64,000 bases of DNA, taken from assembly GCF_900128905.1 (NCBI RefSeq), contig NZ_FQTV01000019.1, forward strand, positions 1-64,000, given 5' to 3'. Each line of letters opens with the position of its first letter. The first letter of the stretch is position 1. The notes under the pieces were generated by a model. It worked only from the letters and a program-made list of their open reading frames with translations, ran no database searches and had not been told where the DNA came from. This document shows, piece after piece, positions 1 to 7,499 of this stretch. The stretch comes from Bacteroides luti (lineage in GTDB: Bacteria; Bacteroidota; Bacteroidia; Bacteroidales; Bacteroidaceae). A program made the position numbers and the translations under genes.

Positions 1-84
1 TCCTCTTCAACTGCCTGATTACAAAGCTAATAAAAAGTATAATAAATATTAATAATACTCTTATAATTTGGATTACAACATAGA

Positions 85-209
85 AGAGGTGGCAGTAAAA
101 TAATACTTTTTTCCTTTCTGAAAAATTAATTTTGAAAATTCTGCAAATTGCGGAATTTTCAAAAAAAGATTTCTGGAATCGAAATATATTGTTTTTTACT
201 GCCACCTCT
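85..209. repeat. Nested inverted-repeat element A1
   Basis: The outer arms are a 16-bp perfect inverted repeat: AGAGGTGGCAGTAAAA at 85-100 against its complement at 194-209. On the right side the word CTGCCACCT continues as a 9-bp tandem (199-216). In the middle, 131-163 is a near-perfect palindrome with 11-bp arms (TTTGAAAATTC / GAATTTTCAAA) around GCAAATTGC. In RNA the single mismatch would be a G-U pair. The same core recurs in element A2 at 333-367. Function unknown. Confidence 0.75.
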
Positions 210-282
210 GCCACCTGTCGTTTTATATGTCTCATATTATCAGGTGGTTATATTTTTGATTAGAATTAATTAACACAAAAAG

Positions 283-419
283 TGGTGTACATGGTGTACA
301 TAAAAAGACTATTTTAGCTTTCCACAGATTAAATTTCAAGAATTCAGCAAATTGCAGAATTTTCAAATCTTTATTTCTCTGAACTAAAAAAGGACGATTT
401 ATCTACACCATGTACACCA
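283..419. repeat. Nested inverted-repeat element A2
   Basis: The outer arms form a 16-bp perfect inverted repeat: TGGTGTACATGGTGTA at 283-298 against 404-419. Each arm is itself a 9-bp tandem of TGGTGTACA. The central palindrome at 333-367 shares GCAAATTGC and GAATTTTCAAA with element A1, so the two are related although their outer words differ. The plan (tandem word, hairpin, inverted tandem word) is the same as at 45977-46117 and 48011-48352. Confidence 0.75.
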
Positions 420-593
420 TCTAAAAATGTATCTTACTGATAACCAGATGTATTTATTGTGTGGAAAGGTGGCTGATCTCTTTTAGGCTTTAAACCCCAA
501 AAATCAACCCATACCAGCTTTAATGAATTAATCGGTCAACTGATTATAGGCTTAGGAACATTAGCAGTCAGCTGGAATCAGTTTAATGTATTT

Positions 594-688
594 CCCGGCA
601 AACATTAACCATTTATTGGCGGGAGGTTGAAGTAAACATGTACATGTTCGCTACCGATCATGTACAAGATTGGAACCAAACATGTACA
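594..688 (+). repeat. Header hairpin plus 22-bp-phased TGTACA array
   Basis: CCCG (594-597) can pair with CGGG (620-623). The header GGCGGGAGGTTGA occupies 618-630. After 8 nt come three TGTACA palindromes at 639-644, 661-666 and 683-688, with starts exactly 22 bp apart. The same header, the same 8-nt gap and the same 22-bp step occur on the other strand at 47806-47923. Two helical turns per step would place a bound protein on one face of the DNA. It may be an operator or an iteron-like array; the binding protein is unknown. Confidence 0.75.
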
Positions 689-767
689 TGTTTGGAAAAA
701 GATAACCTTATAAAAGAATTAGTTTCTGAGCAAGAAAGGCCTAAGAAGTATAGAGGCTTTTAATAGA

Positions 768-1442
768 TTAAATAATAGAAGAGGGGTAAGTAAAAGTATA
801 AGTTTTCACTCCATCATTGAAAGTCTGAATGGACATCGAAACGTTAAAGCCATTAGGATATTGCTGGATGTATTTATCTAATGGAACCGATAGATAAGCT
901 ATTTTTGTGTATGCTTCAACATCGTCGTTCTTATCATGGTAAAGAGTTAGATTAATAGAAGGAACTCCATTTTTAATCGTTGTATTGGTCTCTATAAAAT
1001 GAAATAAATGAGTTTTGCTTTGCAGCATTACTTGCAAAGTCATATTTATGTAGCGACCGCTTAACCAAACGCTTTGAATGTCTACTGGGTCAGTCTTCAT
1101 TTGGGCACCAGAAGCAAGCTTAACAGGAGTGGGAGATACCGCTTTAATCAACGAATAAATTACAGCAGAAGCATTTTGAGAGTTATCAGCAGGTTCTGTT
1201 GCAATATAGTTACATACTATTCGCTGTAAGGCATTAGCGCTTAATTTGCTGTCTGTCCGATCTTTCTCAACCGTATAGGTCGCATCTTTATCGGTAGTTA
1301 AAGAAATTATCTTTCCTGAGGCATTTGTTTGAGCAGATATAAATTCTAATTTAACAGAAGGATATACATAAGAATTTTCCTCTCCTGTACATGAAATAAA
1401 GGAGAGGAAAATTAATATAATATATAAGGCTTTTAATCGCAT
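768..1442 (-). CDS. NigD-like lipoprotein
   Basis: This 224-residue protein starts with a lipoprotein signal peptide (hydrophobic stretch, then FISC with the lipid cysteine at about residue 18), so it should be anchored in the envelope. The rest is beta-rich, with the segment VDIQSVWLSGRYINMTLQV near the middle. I associate this pattern with the NigD-like family of Bacteroides, whose biochemical role is not settled. Its ATG overlaps the end of the acyltransferase gene upstream by 10 bp, so it is the last gene of the minus-strand run and is probably translationally coupled. The family call is from memory of the sequence style; a generic beta-sandwich lipoprotein is the alternative. Confidence 0.55.
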   Translation of the reverse strand: MRLKALYIILIFLSFISCTGEENSYVYPSVKLEFISAQTNASGKIISLTTDKDATYTVEKDRTDSKLSANALQRIVCNYIATEPADNSQNASAVIYSLIKAVSPTPVKLASGAQMKTDPVDIQSVWLSGRYINMTLQVMLQSKTHLFHFIETNTTIKNGVPSINLTLYHDKNDDVEAYTKIAYLSVPLDKYIQQYPNGFNVSMSIQTFNDGVKTYTFTYPSSII

Positions 1443-2590
1443 TGATTAGCAACTAAAGAATTGATCAGTGGATTGGCATACATAATCAGCAGCTTTTCTT
1501 TAAGATAAGGAATATCCTTATTTGGCAAATCAATTTTTTCTAGCTGATTGGCAATATATTCCTCAAAACGGTTCTTTTCTTCAGTGGTATATTGATCGGC
1601 AAACTTATTCTCTCCCGAGAGTAAATCGTGTGCAACATAATTTCCCGGATATAGTTTGTAGTTACGGTATATCTCCTTATCAATTACTGTTGATATCTGA
1701 GTGAACAGTTCACATTTCGGTAATGAAGAATCCAACTGTTTTAGTTTCTCATTTAAACAAGGAGCTGTCTGGAAATGAACTTTGCCTTTAAATCCAAAAA
1801 GTCCGGTTTCCATGTTTTTAAGATCATCCTGAGTAGATTTCTTGTAACCTTCAATGTCTCTTTTCAATTGAAACTCTTTTGCTTTCAGATAATCGCAAGG
1901 GTCGTATTCATAAGAGATAGACAATGGAGCAATATTCAGTGACTTCAATCTTTCAATAATATCTCCTTCTCCACCCATAGCCAGCATCTTTAAAACACTG
2001 TCTTGTGTGCGGTCGTTAGAATCTTTTGCGCGTCCTTCACGTTGAGCAATCCAGATAGATTCTTTTTTCTCGGAAATGGCGTAATGCATATAGCGGGACA
2101 TGCGGGCAGACGACTCAAGCATTTGCCTCATACTTAATCCGCGTTGCACTATAAACGATTTGTTTACTCTAACCAGTTTTTTAATCCATGGATAAATTAG
2201 TAAATTGTCGCCAATAGCAATCTCAACAGTACTTTTCCCTTGATCTAAAAGCAAGATAGAAAGAAACCCTGAATCGAGAATAATATCCCGATGATTGGAA
2301 ATATATGTATAAGATAGATTCTGATTGGTCAGGGCCGAATTGTCAAAGGTCAGTCCGTCTGTGTGCTTCCTTGCAATCCCCCATAAGAATTCAGCGGAAA
2401 ATGCTTTCTGAAATTCCAAAGATGTTTTGCAGCTACGCATTTTATTTGCCACAGCTTCGAACGGAACGCCTGGTATAGCATAAGCTATTGCATTCTGAAA
2501 AGCTGGGTCAGCAATCAGCTCCTCATATATTTGAGGCAGCTCTTCGCTATTGTATGGACGAATCTCGTCAAACTCAGTAGTGATTTCCAT
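1433..2590 (-). CDS. Glycerol-3-phosphate-type acyltransferase
   Basis: A 385-residue cytoplasmic or membrane-associated acyltransferase of the PlsC-like superfamily. The block NHRDIILDSGF (about residue 104) carries the His and Asp of the acyl-transfer site, and EGRAKDSNDRTQ further on matches the second, phosphate-binding block. The likely role is adding an acyl chain to a glycerolipid or related lipid; the substrate is not visible. I chose the start at 2590 rather than 2611, because 2590 lies 4 nt after the ddl stop while 2611 would overlap ddl. It sits between ddl and the NigD-like gene in a compact operon. The protein is longer than classic PlsC (about 240 residues), the extra length being C-terminal. 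Confidence 0.75.
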   Translation of the reverse strand: MEITTEFDEIRPYNSEELPQIYEELIADPAFQNAIAYAIPGVPFEAVANKMRSCKTSLEFQKAFSAEFLWGIARKHTDGLTFDNSALTNQNLSYTYISNHRDIILDSGFLSILLLDQGKSTVEIAIGDNLLIYPWIKKLVRVNKSFIVQRGLSMRQMLESSARMSRYMHYAISEKKESIWIAQREGRAKDSNDRTQDSVLKMLAMGGEGDIIERLKSLNIAPLSISYEYDPCDYLKAKEFQLKRDIEGYKKSTQDDLKNMETGLFGFKGKVHFQTAPCLNEKLKQLDSSLPKCELFTQISTVIDKEIYRNYKLYPGNYVAHDLLSGENKFADQYTTEEKNRFEEYIANQLEKIDLPNKDIPYLKEKLLIMYANPLINSLVANQCD

Positions 2591-2594
2591 ATTC

Positions 2595-3569
2595 TTAAAA
2601 CTTATTCTCAATAATATCAGTCATTACATCTTTGATGTCTAAACCTGCAGCTCTAACCTGTTGAGGTATAAAGCTTGTGGCCGTCATTCCCGGAGTTGTA
2701 TTAATCTCCAGAAGATTAATCTTATCACCTTTAGTGATAATGTAATCAATACGTATTATTCCAGAGCAACCCAAAATATCGTATATGGCAGAAGTCAATG
2801 TTTGTACTCTTTTAGTCAATTCTTCAGATAAACGCGCCGGAGTAATTTCGTCAACCTGTCCGTTATATTTGGCGTCATAATCAAAGAATTCATTGGTAGT
2901 TACAACTTCTGTTATAGGAAACACTTGTTCCTTGTTTTTTGTTTTATAACATCCACAAGTAATTTCAGTTCCTTGCATAAAAGCTTCAATGATTACTTCC
3001 TTAGCTTCATCGAATGCTTTTTTTATAGCCGGTTGAATTTGCTCTTTAGCCTTTACTTTTGTTACGCCGAAGCTTGAACCTCCCAGATTAGGCTTGATAA
3101 AGCATGGTAAACCTATTTTCTCAACAACAGCATCGTCTGTAATTGATTGTCCTTCTCTTAGCATTACAGATTCTGAAACTTTCACCCCAAATCCTTTGAG
3201 ATATTGGTTGCATGAAAATTTGTTGAAAGTAAGTGCCGAAACAAGTACGTTGCAAGAAGAGTAGGGGATTTGTAACAAATCAAAATAACCTTGCAATTTT
3301 CCATCTTCACCTGGGGTACCGTGAATGGTAATATAAGCAAAATCGAAATTAATCTTTTCGCCATTCAGCAAAAAGCTAAAGTCATTGCGATCTATTGGAG
3401 CTTTATTCCCGTCAGGAAGTTGAACTTCCCAGCGAAGACCTTGCATCTCAACAATATACAGATTATACTTTTCCTTATCCATGAAGGAATAGATTCCCTG
3501 GGCACTGCGAAGGGAAACGGGGAGTTCTGAAGAATCTCCACCAGCTACTATTGCAATAGTACGTTTCAT
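2595..3569 (-). CDS. ddl: D-alanine--D-alanine ligase
   Basis: This 324-residue ATP-grasp ligase joins two D-alanines using ATP and feeds the D-Ala-D-Ala end of the peptidoglycan stem peptide. Visible signatures are an N-terminal IAIVAGGDSSE, the central IKPNLGGSSFGV (ATP-binding lysine and loop), IEAFMQGTEITCG and the C-terminal metal-binding INTTPGMTATSF. The start is at 3569, where ATG overlaps the rluD stop codon as ATGA; an in-frame ATG 33 nt upstream lies inside rluD and is less likely. The overlap implies coupled translation. The partners fit a wall and ribosome housekeeping operon. Confidence 0.93.
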   Translation of the reverse strand: MKRTIAIVAGGDSSELPVSLRSAQGIYSFMDKEKYNLYIVEMQGLRWEVQLPDGNKAPIDRNDFSFLLNGEKINFDFAYITIHGTPGEDGKLQGYFDLLQIPYSSCNVLVSALTFNKFSCNQYLKGFGVKVSESVMLREGQSITDDAVVEKIGLPCFIKPNLGGSSFGVTKVKAKEQIQPAIKKAFDEAKEVIIEAFMQGTEITCGCYKTKNKEQVFPITEVVTTNEFFDYDAKYNGQVDEITPARLSEELTKRVQTLTSAIYDILGCSGIIRIDYIITKGDKINLLEINTTPGMTATSFIPQQVRAAGLDIKDVMTDIIENKF

Positions 3570-4648
3570 TCTAATTCTCGGTTTGAAATATAGCCTCTCC
3601 ATTTGTCAATCAGCATAGTCATGTCCTTAGGCAGTTCTGTTGTGAAAAACATTTCTTCGCCCGTACTAGGGTGAACAAAGCCCAGAGTCATTGCATGTAA
3701 AGCCTGACGTGGACAAATATCGAAGCAGTTGTTTACAAATTGTTTATATTTGCTAAAGTGAGTTCCTTTTAAAATTTCATGTCCTCCATATCGTGTATCA
3801 TTGAAAAGAACATGACCAATGTGTTTCATGTGAACACGAATCTGGTGCGTTCTGCCAGTTTCGAGCACACATTCTACAAGTGTTACGTATCCCAGACGTT
3901 CAATTACCCGATAATGAGTCACTGCATGTTTACCTATGTTAGGGTCTGTAAAGAAAGCCATCTGCATCCTGTCTTTAGGATTGCGGGCAATGTTGCCTTC
4001 AATAGTGCCTTCATCTTGTTCCACAGTTCCCCAAACCAGCGCATTATATTTACGTTTAGTTGTTTTATTATAAAACTGCAAACCTAAATTAGTCTTTGCA
4101 TCCGGTGTTTTTGCAACAACAAGAAGTCCGGAAGTATCTTTATCAATACGGTGAACTAATCCAACCTGTGGATCGTTGGCATCATATTGCGGATTATCTT
4201 TAAGGTGCCATGCTATTGCATTAACCAAGGTGCCATGATAATTTCCATGACCGGGATGTACAACCAGTCCAGCCGGTTTGTTTACAACCATAAGGTCATT
4301 ATCTTCGTAAACAATATCAATAGGAATATCTTCTGGAATAATCTCGTTTTCATAACGAGGACGATCCATCATTACCGTAATCACATCGAATGGCTTTACC
4401 CGATAGTTGCTTTTTACCGGTTTTCCGTTAGCCATTACACATCCGGCTTCAGCAGCCTGCTGTATACGGTTGCGCGAAGCATTTACAATCCGTTCAAACA
4501 AATATTTGTCTATTCGGGTAAGTGCCTGACCTTTATCTACAATAACACGAAAATGTTCATAGAGCTCGCCGGAACCAATTTCCGATTCAGTCTGTTCTAC
4601 ATCTTCAATCTCGTCAATATCTTCTATTTCGTCCAGAAAATCTTTCAT
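3566..4648 (-). CDS. rluD: RluD-type 23S rRNA pseudouridine synthase
   Basis: A 360-residue enzyme that converts uridines of 23S rRNA to pseudouridine. It has an N-terminal S4 RNA-binding domain (TRIDKYLFERIVNASRNRI onward) and then the catalytic domain with VHRIDKDTSGLLVVAKT, whose Asp is the family nucleophile. An acidic stretch rich in Glu and Asp precedes the S4 domain. The start could be 4648 (used here, just past the PASTA stop) or 4669, which would overlap the PASTA gene by 10 bp. The choice changes only seven residues. RluD is the best match, but RluA/C relatives share these motifs. Confidence 0.88.
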   Translation of the reverse strand: MKDFLDEIEDIDEIEDVEQTESEIGSGELYEHFRVIVDKGQALTRIDKYLFERIVNASRNRIQQAAEAGCVMANGKPVKSNYRVKPFDVITVMMDRPRYENEIIPEDIPIDIVYEDNDLMVVNKPAGLVVHPGHGNYHGTLVNAIAWHLKDNPQYDANDPQVGLVHRIDKDTSGLLVVAKTPDAKTNLGLQFYNKTTKRKYNALVWGTVEQDEGTIEGNIARNPKDRMQMAFFTDPNIGKHAVTHYRVIERLGYVTLVECVLETGRTHQIRVHMKHIGHVLFNDTRYGGHEILKGTHFSKYKQFVNNCFDICPRQALHAMTLGFVHPSTGEEMFFTTELPKDMTMLIDKWRGYISNRELE

Positions 4649-4659
4649 TAGCTTATTCT

Positions 4660-5319
4660 TTAGAACCATGAATCTTCGGTAGTAGGTTCTTTTCCCGGTT
4701 CTGTAGTTGCTTCGGGGTTACTAAACTCATCATCCATATTTATGGTGTCTTCTTGTATAGTCTCTTTAGTACCATTTCCTACCATTAATGTAAGAGTTGC
4801 TCCGGTTGGTACTTTTTCACCAAGCATTAATTGTCGGCCGTTATATTTAACTCCATAAACCCAGTCGCGTTCTCCTGTTACAGATTCATTGGCAGTTAGT
4901 ATAAATCCTGCGGAAATTAATTTTGCAGTGGCCTGACGAACAGAACTGTTATCTGCTACGTCGGGAATAGTTTGCATAGGCATTGTTAAAGAATTAACGG
5001 TGAGGTAAATTACTCGTCCTTCTTTAACATGTTGACCCTCTGATGGGTTTTGCTCCAGAATACAACCAGAGACTTTATTTTTATCATAGCTTGAGTCTAC
5101 TACTATACAATCCAACCCGCGGTTTCTTAGCATCATTTGTGCCTCTTGTTCATTTAATCCTTTCAGATTGGGAACCAGAACCGATTTTCCATGTTGGGTA
5201 TAGATGTCAATACCTTTTAGGACAAGAAATATTAGCAGGCCGGCAAGAACAATCATTGCTATCACATTCCACCATAGGTATTTATTCTCTTTGAAAGAAA
5301 AGAATTGTTTTATCGTCAT
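4660..5319 (-). CDS. Membrane-anchored PASTA-domain protein
   Basis: A 219-residue protein with a short cytoplasmic head, one membrane helix (about residues 15-37) and an outer part with at least two PASTA repeats (about 45-112 and 113-185: VPNLKGLNEQEAQ, then IPDVADNSSVRQATAKL). An acidic, Thr-rich tail ends it. PASTA domains bind peptidoglycan fragments or beta-lactams in other bacteria. Here no kinase or penicillin-binding domain is attached, so it is a stand-alone sensor or scaffold. It opens the operon with rluD and ddl, consistent with a wall-related role. A -7 box (TATCTTTG) lies about 34 nt upstream of the ATG. Confidence 0.85.
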   Translation of the reverse strand: MTIKQFFSFKENKYLWWNVIAMIVLAGLLIFLVLKGIDIYTQHGKSVLVPNLKGLNEQEAQMMLRNRGLDCIVVDSSYDKNKVSGCILEQNPSEGQHVKEGRVIYLTVNSLTMPMQTIPDVADNSSVRQATAKLISAGFILTANESVTGERDWVYGVKYNGRQLMLGEKVPTGATLTLMVGNGTKETIQEDTINMDDEFSNPEATTEPGKEPTTEDSWF

Positions 5320-5352
5320 ATGCTATTTATATATTGTCTTTAAATTGCGGCT

Positions 5353-5360
5353 CAAAGATA
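5353..5360 (-). promoter_or_regulatory. -7 box for the PASTA-rluD-ddl operon
   Basis: Read on the minus strand this is TATCTTTG, a perfect TANNTTTG box. The 5' leader would be about 27 nt. I see no good TTTG at the -33 distance, so this is a partial promoter call. Confidence 0.5.
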
Positions 5361-5371
5361 ATATAAAAAAC

Positions 5372-5411
5372 AAAAGAAGTAAAGGTTCTAACGCAAACCT
5401 TTACTTCTTTT
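5372..5411 (-). terminator. Terminator of rpmH
   Basis: A 15-bp perfect stem (AAAGAAGTAAAGGTT paired across an 8-nt loop) is followed on the minus strand by a T-rich run. It sits between rpmH and the PASTA gene. Confidence 0.75.
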
Positions 5412-5437
5412 ATTAATCTCTTATTTGAAGATTCTAA

Positions 5438-5593
5438 TTATTTTCCGTTGTATTCGTCAGAAACGGTTAATTTCTTTCTTCCCTTAGCACGACGTGAAGC
5501 CAAAACTCTGCGACCATTAGCAGAAGCCATTCTTTCACGGAAACCATGTTTGTTCTTTCTCTTTCTGTTAGAGGGTTGGAATGTTCTTTTCAT
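5438..5593 (-). CDS. rpmH: 50S ribosomal protein L34
   Basis: A 51-residue, strongly basic protein beginning MKRTFQPSNRKRKNKHGF and containing RMASANGRRVLASRRAKGRK, the classic L34 sequence. It is a small structural protein of the large ribosomal subunit, packed against 23S rRNA. The length is normal for the family. It is transcribed on its own: a consensus promoter lies at 5641-5672 and a strong terminator at 5372-5411. It is divergent from efp, and the two promoters are arranged back to back in a 196-bp gap. Confidence 0.97.
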   Translation of the reverse strand: MKRTFQPSNRKRKNKHGFRERMASANGRRVLASRRAKGRKKLTVSDEYNGK

Positions 5594-5640
5594 TACTTAT
5601 ATATTTTATTGTTATTATTCTGATAGTCTGAATCGGGATG

Positions 5641-5672
5641 CAAAAATAGAGACTTTTTTTATATTAACCAAG
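5641..5672 (-). promoter_or_regulatory. Promoter of rpmH
   Basis: On the minus strand: CTTG at 5672-5669, 20 nt, then TATTTTTG at 5648-5641. This fits the Bacteroidetes TTTG-N20-TANNTTTG form with one mismatch in the -33 element. Confidence 0.7.
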
Positions 5673-5698
5673 AGATAAACCTTTTTTAGTCAAAACAT

Positions 5699-5730
5699 TT
5701 TGTGTTTTTTATCTATTTAGATTACTTTTG
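5699..5730 (+). promoter_or_regulatory. Promoter of efp
   Basis: TTTG at 5699-5702, a 20-nt spacer, then TACTTTTG at 5723-5730: a perfect match to the Bacteroidetes primary-sigma consensus. The leader to the efp ATG would be about 53 nt. Confidence 0.8.
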
Positions 5731-5789
5731 CACCCGAAATGAATAAAAGAACAAAATAATAAATATATAAATAGCTAAAAAATAAAAGT

Positions 5790-6356
5790 ATGATCAATTC
5801 ACAAGACATCAAAAACGGAACTTGTATCCGTATGGACGGAAAGCTCTATTTCTGTATCGAATTTCTACATGTAAAACCAGGAAAAGGAAACACTATTATG
5901 CGTACAAAGTTGAAAGACGTTGTATCTGGTCGTGTTCTTGAGCGCCGTTTTAATATCGGTGAAAAGCTTGAAGATGTTCGTGTGGAACGTCGTCCTTTCC
6001 AATTCTTATATAAAGAAGGTAACGACTATATTTTTATGAACCAGGAAACTTATGATCAGGCTCCTATCGCTCATGACTTAATCACAGGTGTTGATTTCAT
6101 GAAAGAAGGTATGATCGTAGAAGTTGTTTCTGATGCTTCAACTGAAACAGTTCTTTTTGCAGAAGTTCCTGTAAAAGTTCAGCTTTTGGTAACTTACACA
6201 GAACCAGGACTTAAGGGCGATACTGCAACAAACGCAACAAAACCTGCTACTGTTGAAACTGGTGCTGAAGTTCGCGTTCCTTTATTTATCAACGAAGGTG
6301 AAATAATCGAAATCGATACTCGTGACGGTTCTTACCAAGGTCGTGTTAAGGCTTAA
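5790..6356 (+). CDS. efp: Elongation factor P
   Basis: A 188-residue translation factor that binds the ribosome between the P and E sites and relieves stalling on polyproline stretches. The three-domain EF-P length is normal. The loop PGKGNT places a lysine at residue 32, the position modified in many bacteria, so this is a Lys-type EF-P. The C-terminal region IEIDTRDGSYQGRVKA matches the family end. It has its own consensus promoter (5699-5730) and a strong terminator right after the stop, so it is a single-gene unit. No EF-P modification enzyme is seen nearby. Confidence 0.97.
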   Translation: MINSQDIKNGTCIRMDGKLYFCIEFLHVKPGKGNTIMRTKLKDVVSGRVLERRFNIGEKLEDVRVERRPFQFLYKEGNDYIFMNQETYDQAPIAHDLITGVDFMKEGMIVEVVSDASTETVLFAEVPVKVQLLVTYTEPGLKGDTATNATKPATVETGAEVRVPLFINEGEIIEIDTRDGSYQGRVKA

Positions 6357-6379
6357 TCTTTAAGCAAATAATATTTTTT

Positions 6380-6406
6380 AATCCCCTCTTTTTGAGGGGA
6401 TTTTGT
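6380..6406 (+). terminator. Terminator of efp
   Basis: AATCCCCTC and GAGGGGATT form a 9-bp stem with a 5-nt T loop, followed by TTTG. Confidence 0.85.
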
Positions 6407-6423
6407 TATATACAAATCTAACT

Positions 6424-7413
6424 ATGTTCTACTCCGTAATAATTCCCGTATACAATCGTCCCGATGAAGTGAACGAACTTTTGGTTAGTCTCACGAAGCA
6501 GCATTTTACTAATTTTGAAGTGTTGGTTGTAGAGGATGGATCTACTGTGCCTTGTGAAGAAATAGTAAACAAGTTTAGGGAAAGTCTGGATATTAAATAT
6601 TTCTTTAAACCAAATTCCGGTCCCGGCCAGACTCGTAATTTTGGTGCGGAACGTAGTAAAGGTGATTATCTGATTATTCTTGATTCGGATTGCATAATAC
6701 CTGAAGGTTATTTTGATGCTGTTGAAGCTGAACTGAAAAAGGACCATGCTGATGCTTTTGGTGGTCCCGACCGTGCAGATGCATCTTTCTCGGATATGCA
6801 AAAAGCGATAAATTACGCTATGACCTCTTTCTTTACGACTGGTGGTATACGTGGCGGGAAAAAGAAGCTCGATAAATTCTATCCTCGCAGCTTTAACATG
6901 GGAGTAAAGCGGGATGTTTATATGAATTTGGAGGGATTTTCTAAAATGCGTTTTGGAGAAGATATTGATTTTAGCATTCGCATTTTCAAGAACAATTATA
7001 AATGCCGGTTATTTCCGGATGCGTGGGTTTATCATAAACGACGCACCGATTTGAAGAAATTCTTTAAACAGGTGCATAATTCAGGTATAGCCCGCATTAA
7101 CTTATTTAAAAAATATCCCGAATCATTAAAACTGGTTCATCTTTTGCCTGCAGCTTTTACAGCAGGACTTTTATTTTTGCTGGCTGTTTGCTGCTTTTCC
7201 TTCTGGGGATTAATTCCAATTCTTTTTTATGCATTGATTATTTTGCTTGACTCTTCTTTTCAGAATAAGAGCATAAAGATTGGGGCAATTTCTATTATAG
7301 CCTCTTTTATTCAGCTTACAGGATATGGTTCTGGTTTTATCAGAGCATGGTGGAAAAGAGTAGTGCTGAAGAAAGATGAGTTTTCTGCATTTGAAAAGAA
7401 CTTTTATAAATAA
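6424..7413 (+). CDS. Family 2 glycosyltransferase with C-terminal membrane helices
   Basis: A 329-residue inverting glycosyltransferase of the GT-A fold. The N-terminus YSVIIPVYNRPDE binds the nucleotide sugar, and DSDC at residues 87-90 is the metal-binding DXD motif. The region around residue 180 (EDIDFSIRIF) carries the usual acidic acceptor-side residues. Residues from about 240 onward form two or three membrane helices, so the enzyme is probably held at the inner membrane and acts on a lipid-linked or cell-surface glycan. I reject the earlier TTG at 6403 because it lies inside the efp terminator; the ATG at 6424 begins the conserved domain directly. The sugar donor is unknown. Confidence 0.85.
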   Translation: MFYSVIIPVYNRPDEVNELLVSLTKQHFTNFEVLVVEDGSTVPCEEIVNKFRESLDIKYFFKPNSGPGQTRNFGAERSKGDYLIILDSDCIIPEGYFDAVEAELKKDHADAFGGPDRADASFSDMQKAINYAMTSFFTTGGIRGGKKKLDKFYPRSFNMGVKRDVYMNLEGFSKMRFGEDIDFSIRIFKNNYKCRLFPDAWVYHKRRTDLKKFFKQVHNSGIARINLFKKYPESLKLVHLLPAAFTAGLLFLLAVCCFSFWGLIPILFYALIILLDSSFQNKSIKIGAISIIASFIQLTGYGSGFIRAWWKRVVLKKDEFSAFEKNFYK

Positions 7414-7434
7414 AAATACAAACCTATTTTAAAG

Positions 7435-7483
7435 AAGCACGAATTCAGGTAGGAAGTTTCCTTGTTGAATCCGTGCTTTTTTT
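7435..7483 (+). terminator. Terminator after the glycosyltransferase
   Basis: AAGCACG-ATTCA pairs with TGAAT-CGTGCTT (one bulge on each side) and is followed by a run of seven T. Confidence 0.75.
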
Positions 7484-7499
7484 ATCTCTATGAAAAACA

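Larger units (their letters stand above)
1..767. other. Gene-free repeat-rich region
   Basis: I see no credible gene here. The stretch holds two nested inverted-repeat elements (85-209 and 283-419), a CCCG/CGGG hairpin (594-623) and a phased TGTACA array (639-688), each listed separately. A 43-codon open frame (477-608) has no start codon and is not called. The window edge cuts whatever lies upstream of base 1, so the left limit of this island is unknown. Confidence 0.7.

Noticed and set aside
477..608. 43-codon open frame ending in NQFNVFPGKH
   Set aside because: No start codon in frame and no ribosome site; the hydrophobic middle is suggestive but it may be chance or a decayed gene end.
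1522..1704. Plus-strand open frame inside the acyltransferase gene
   Set aside because: It is antisense to a clear coding sequence and shows no domain or signal.
4187..4651. 154-codon plus-strand open frame
   Set aside because: Shadow of rluD on the other strand; the composition follows the minus-strand codons.
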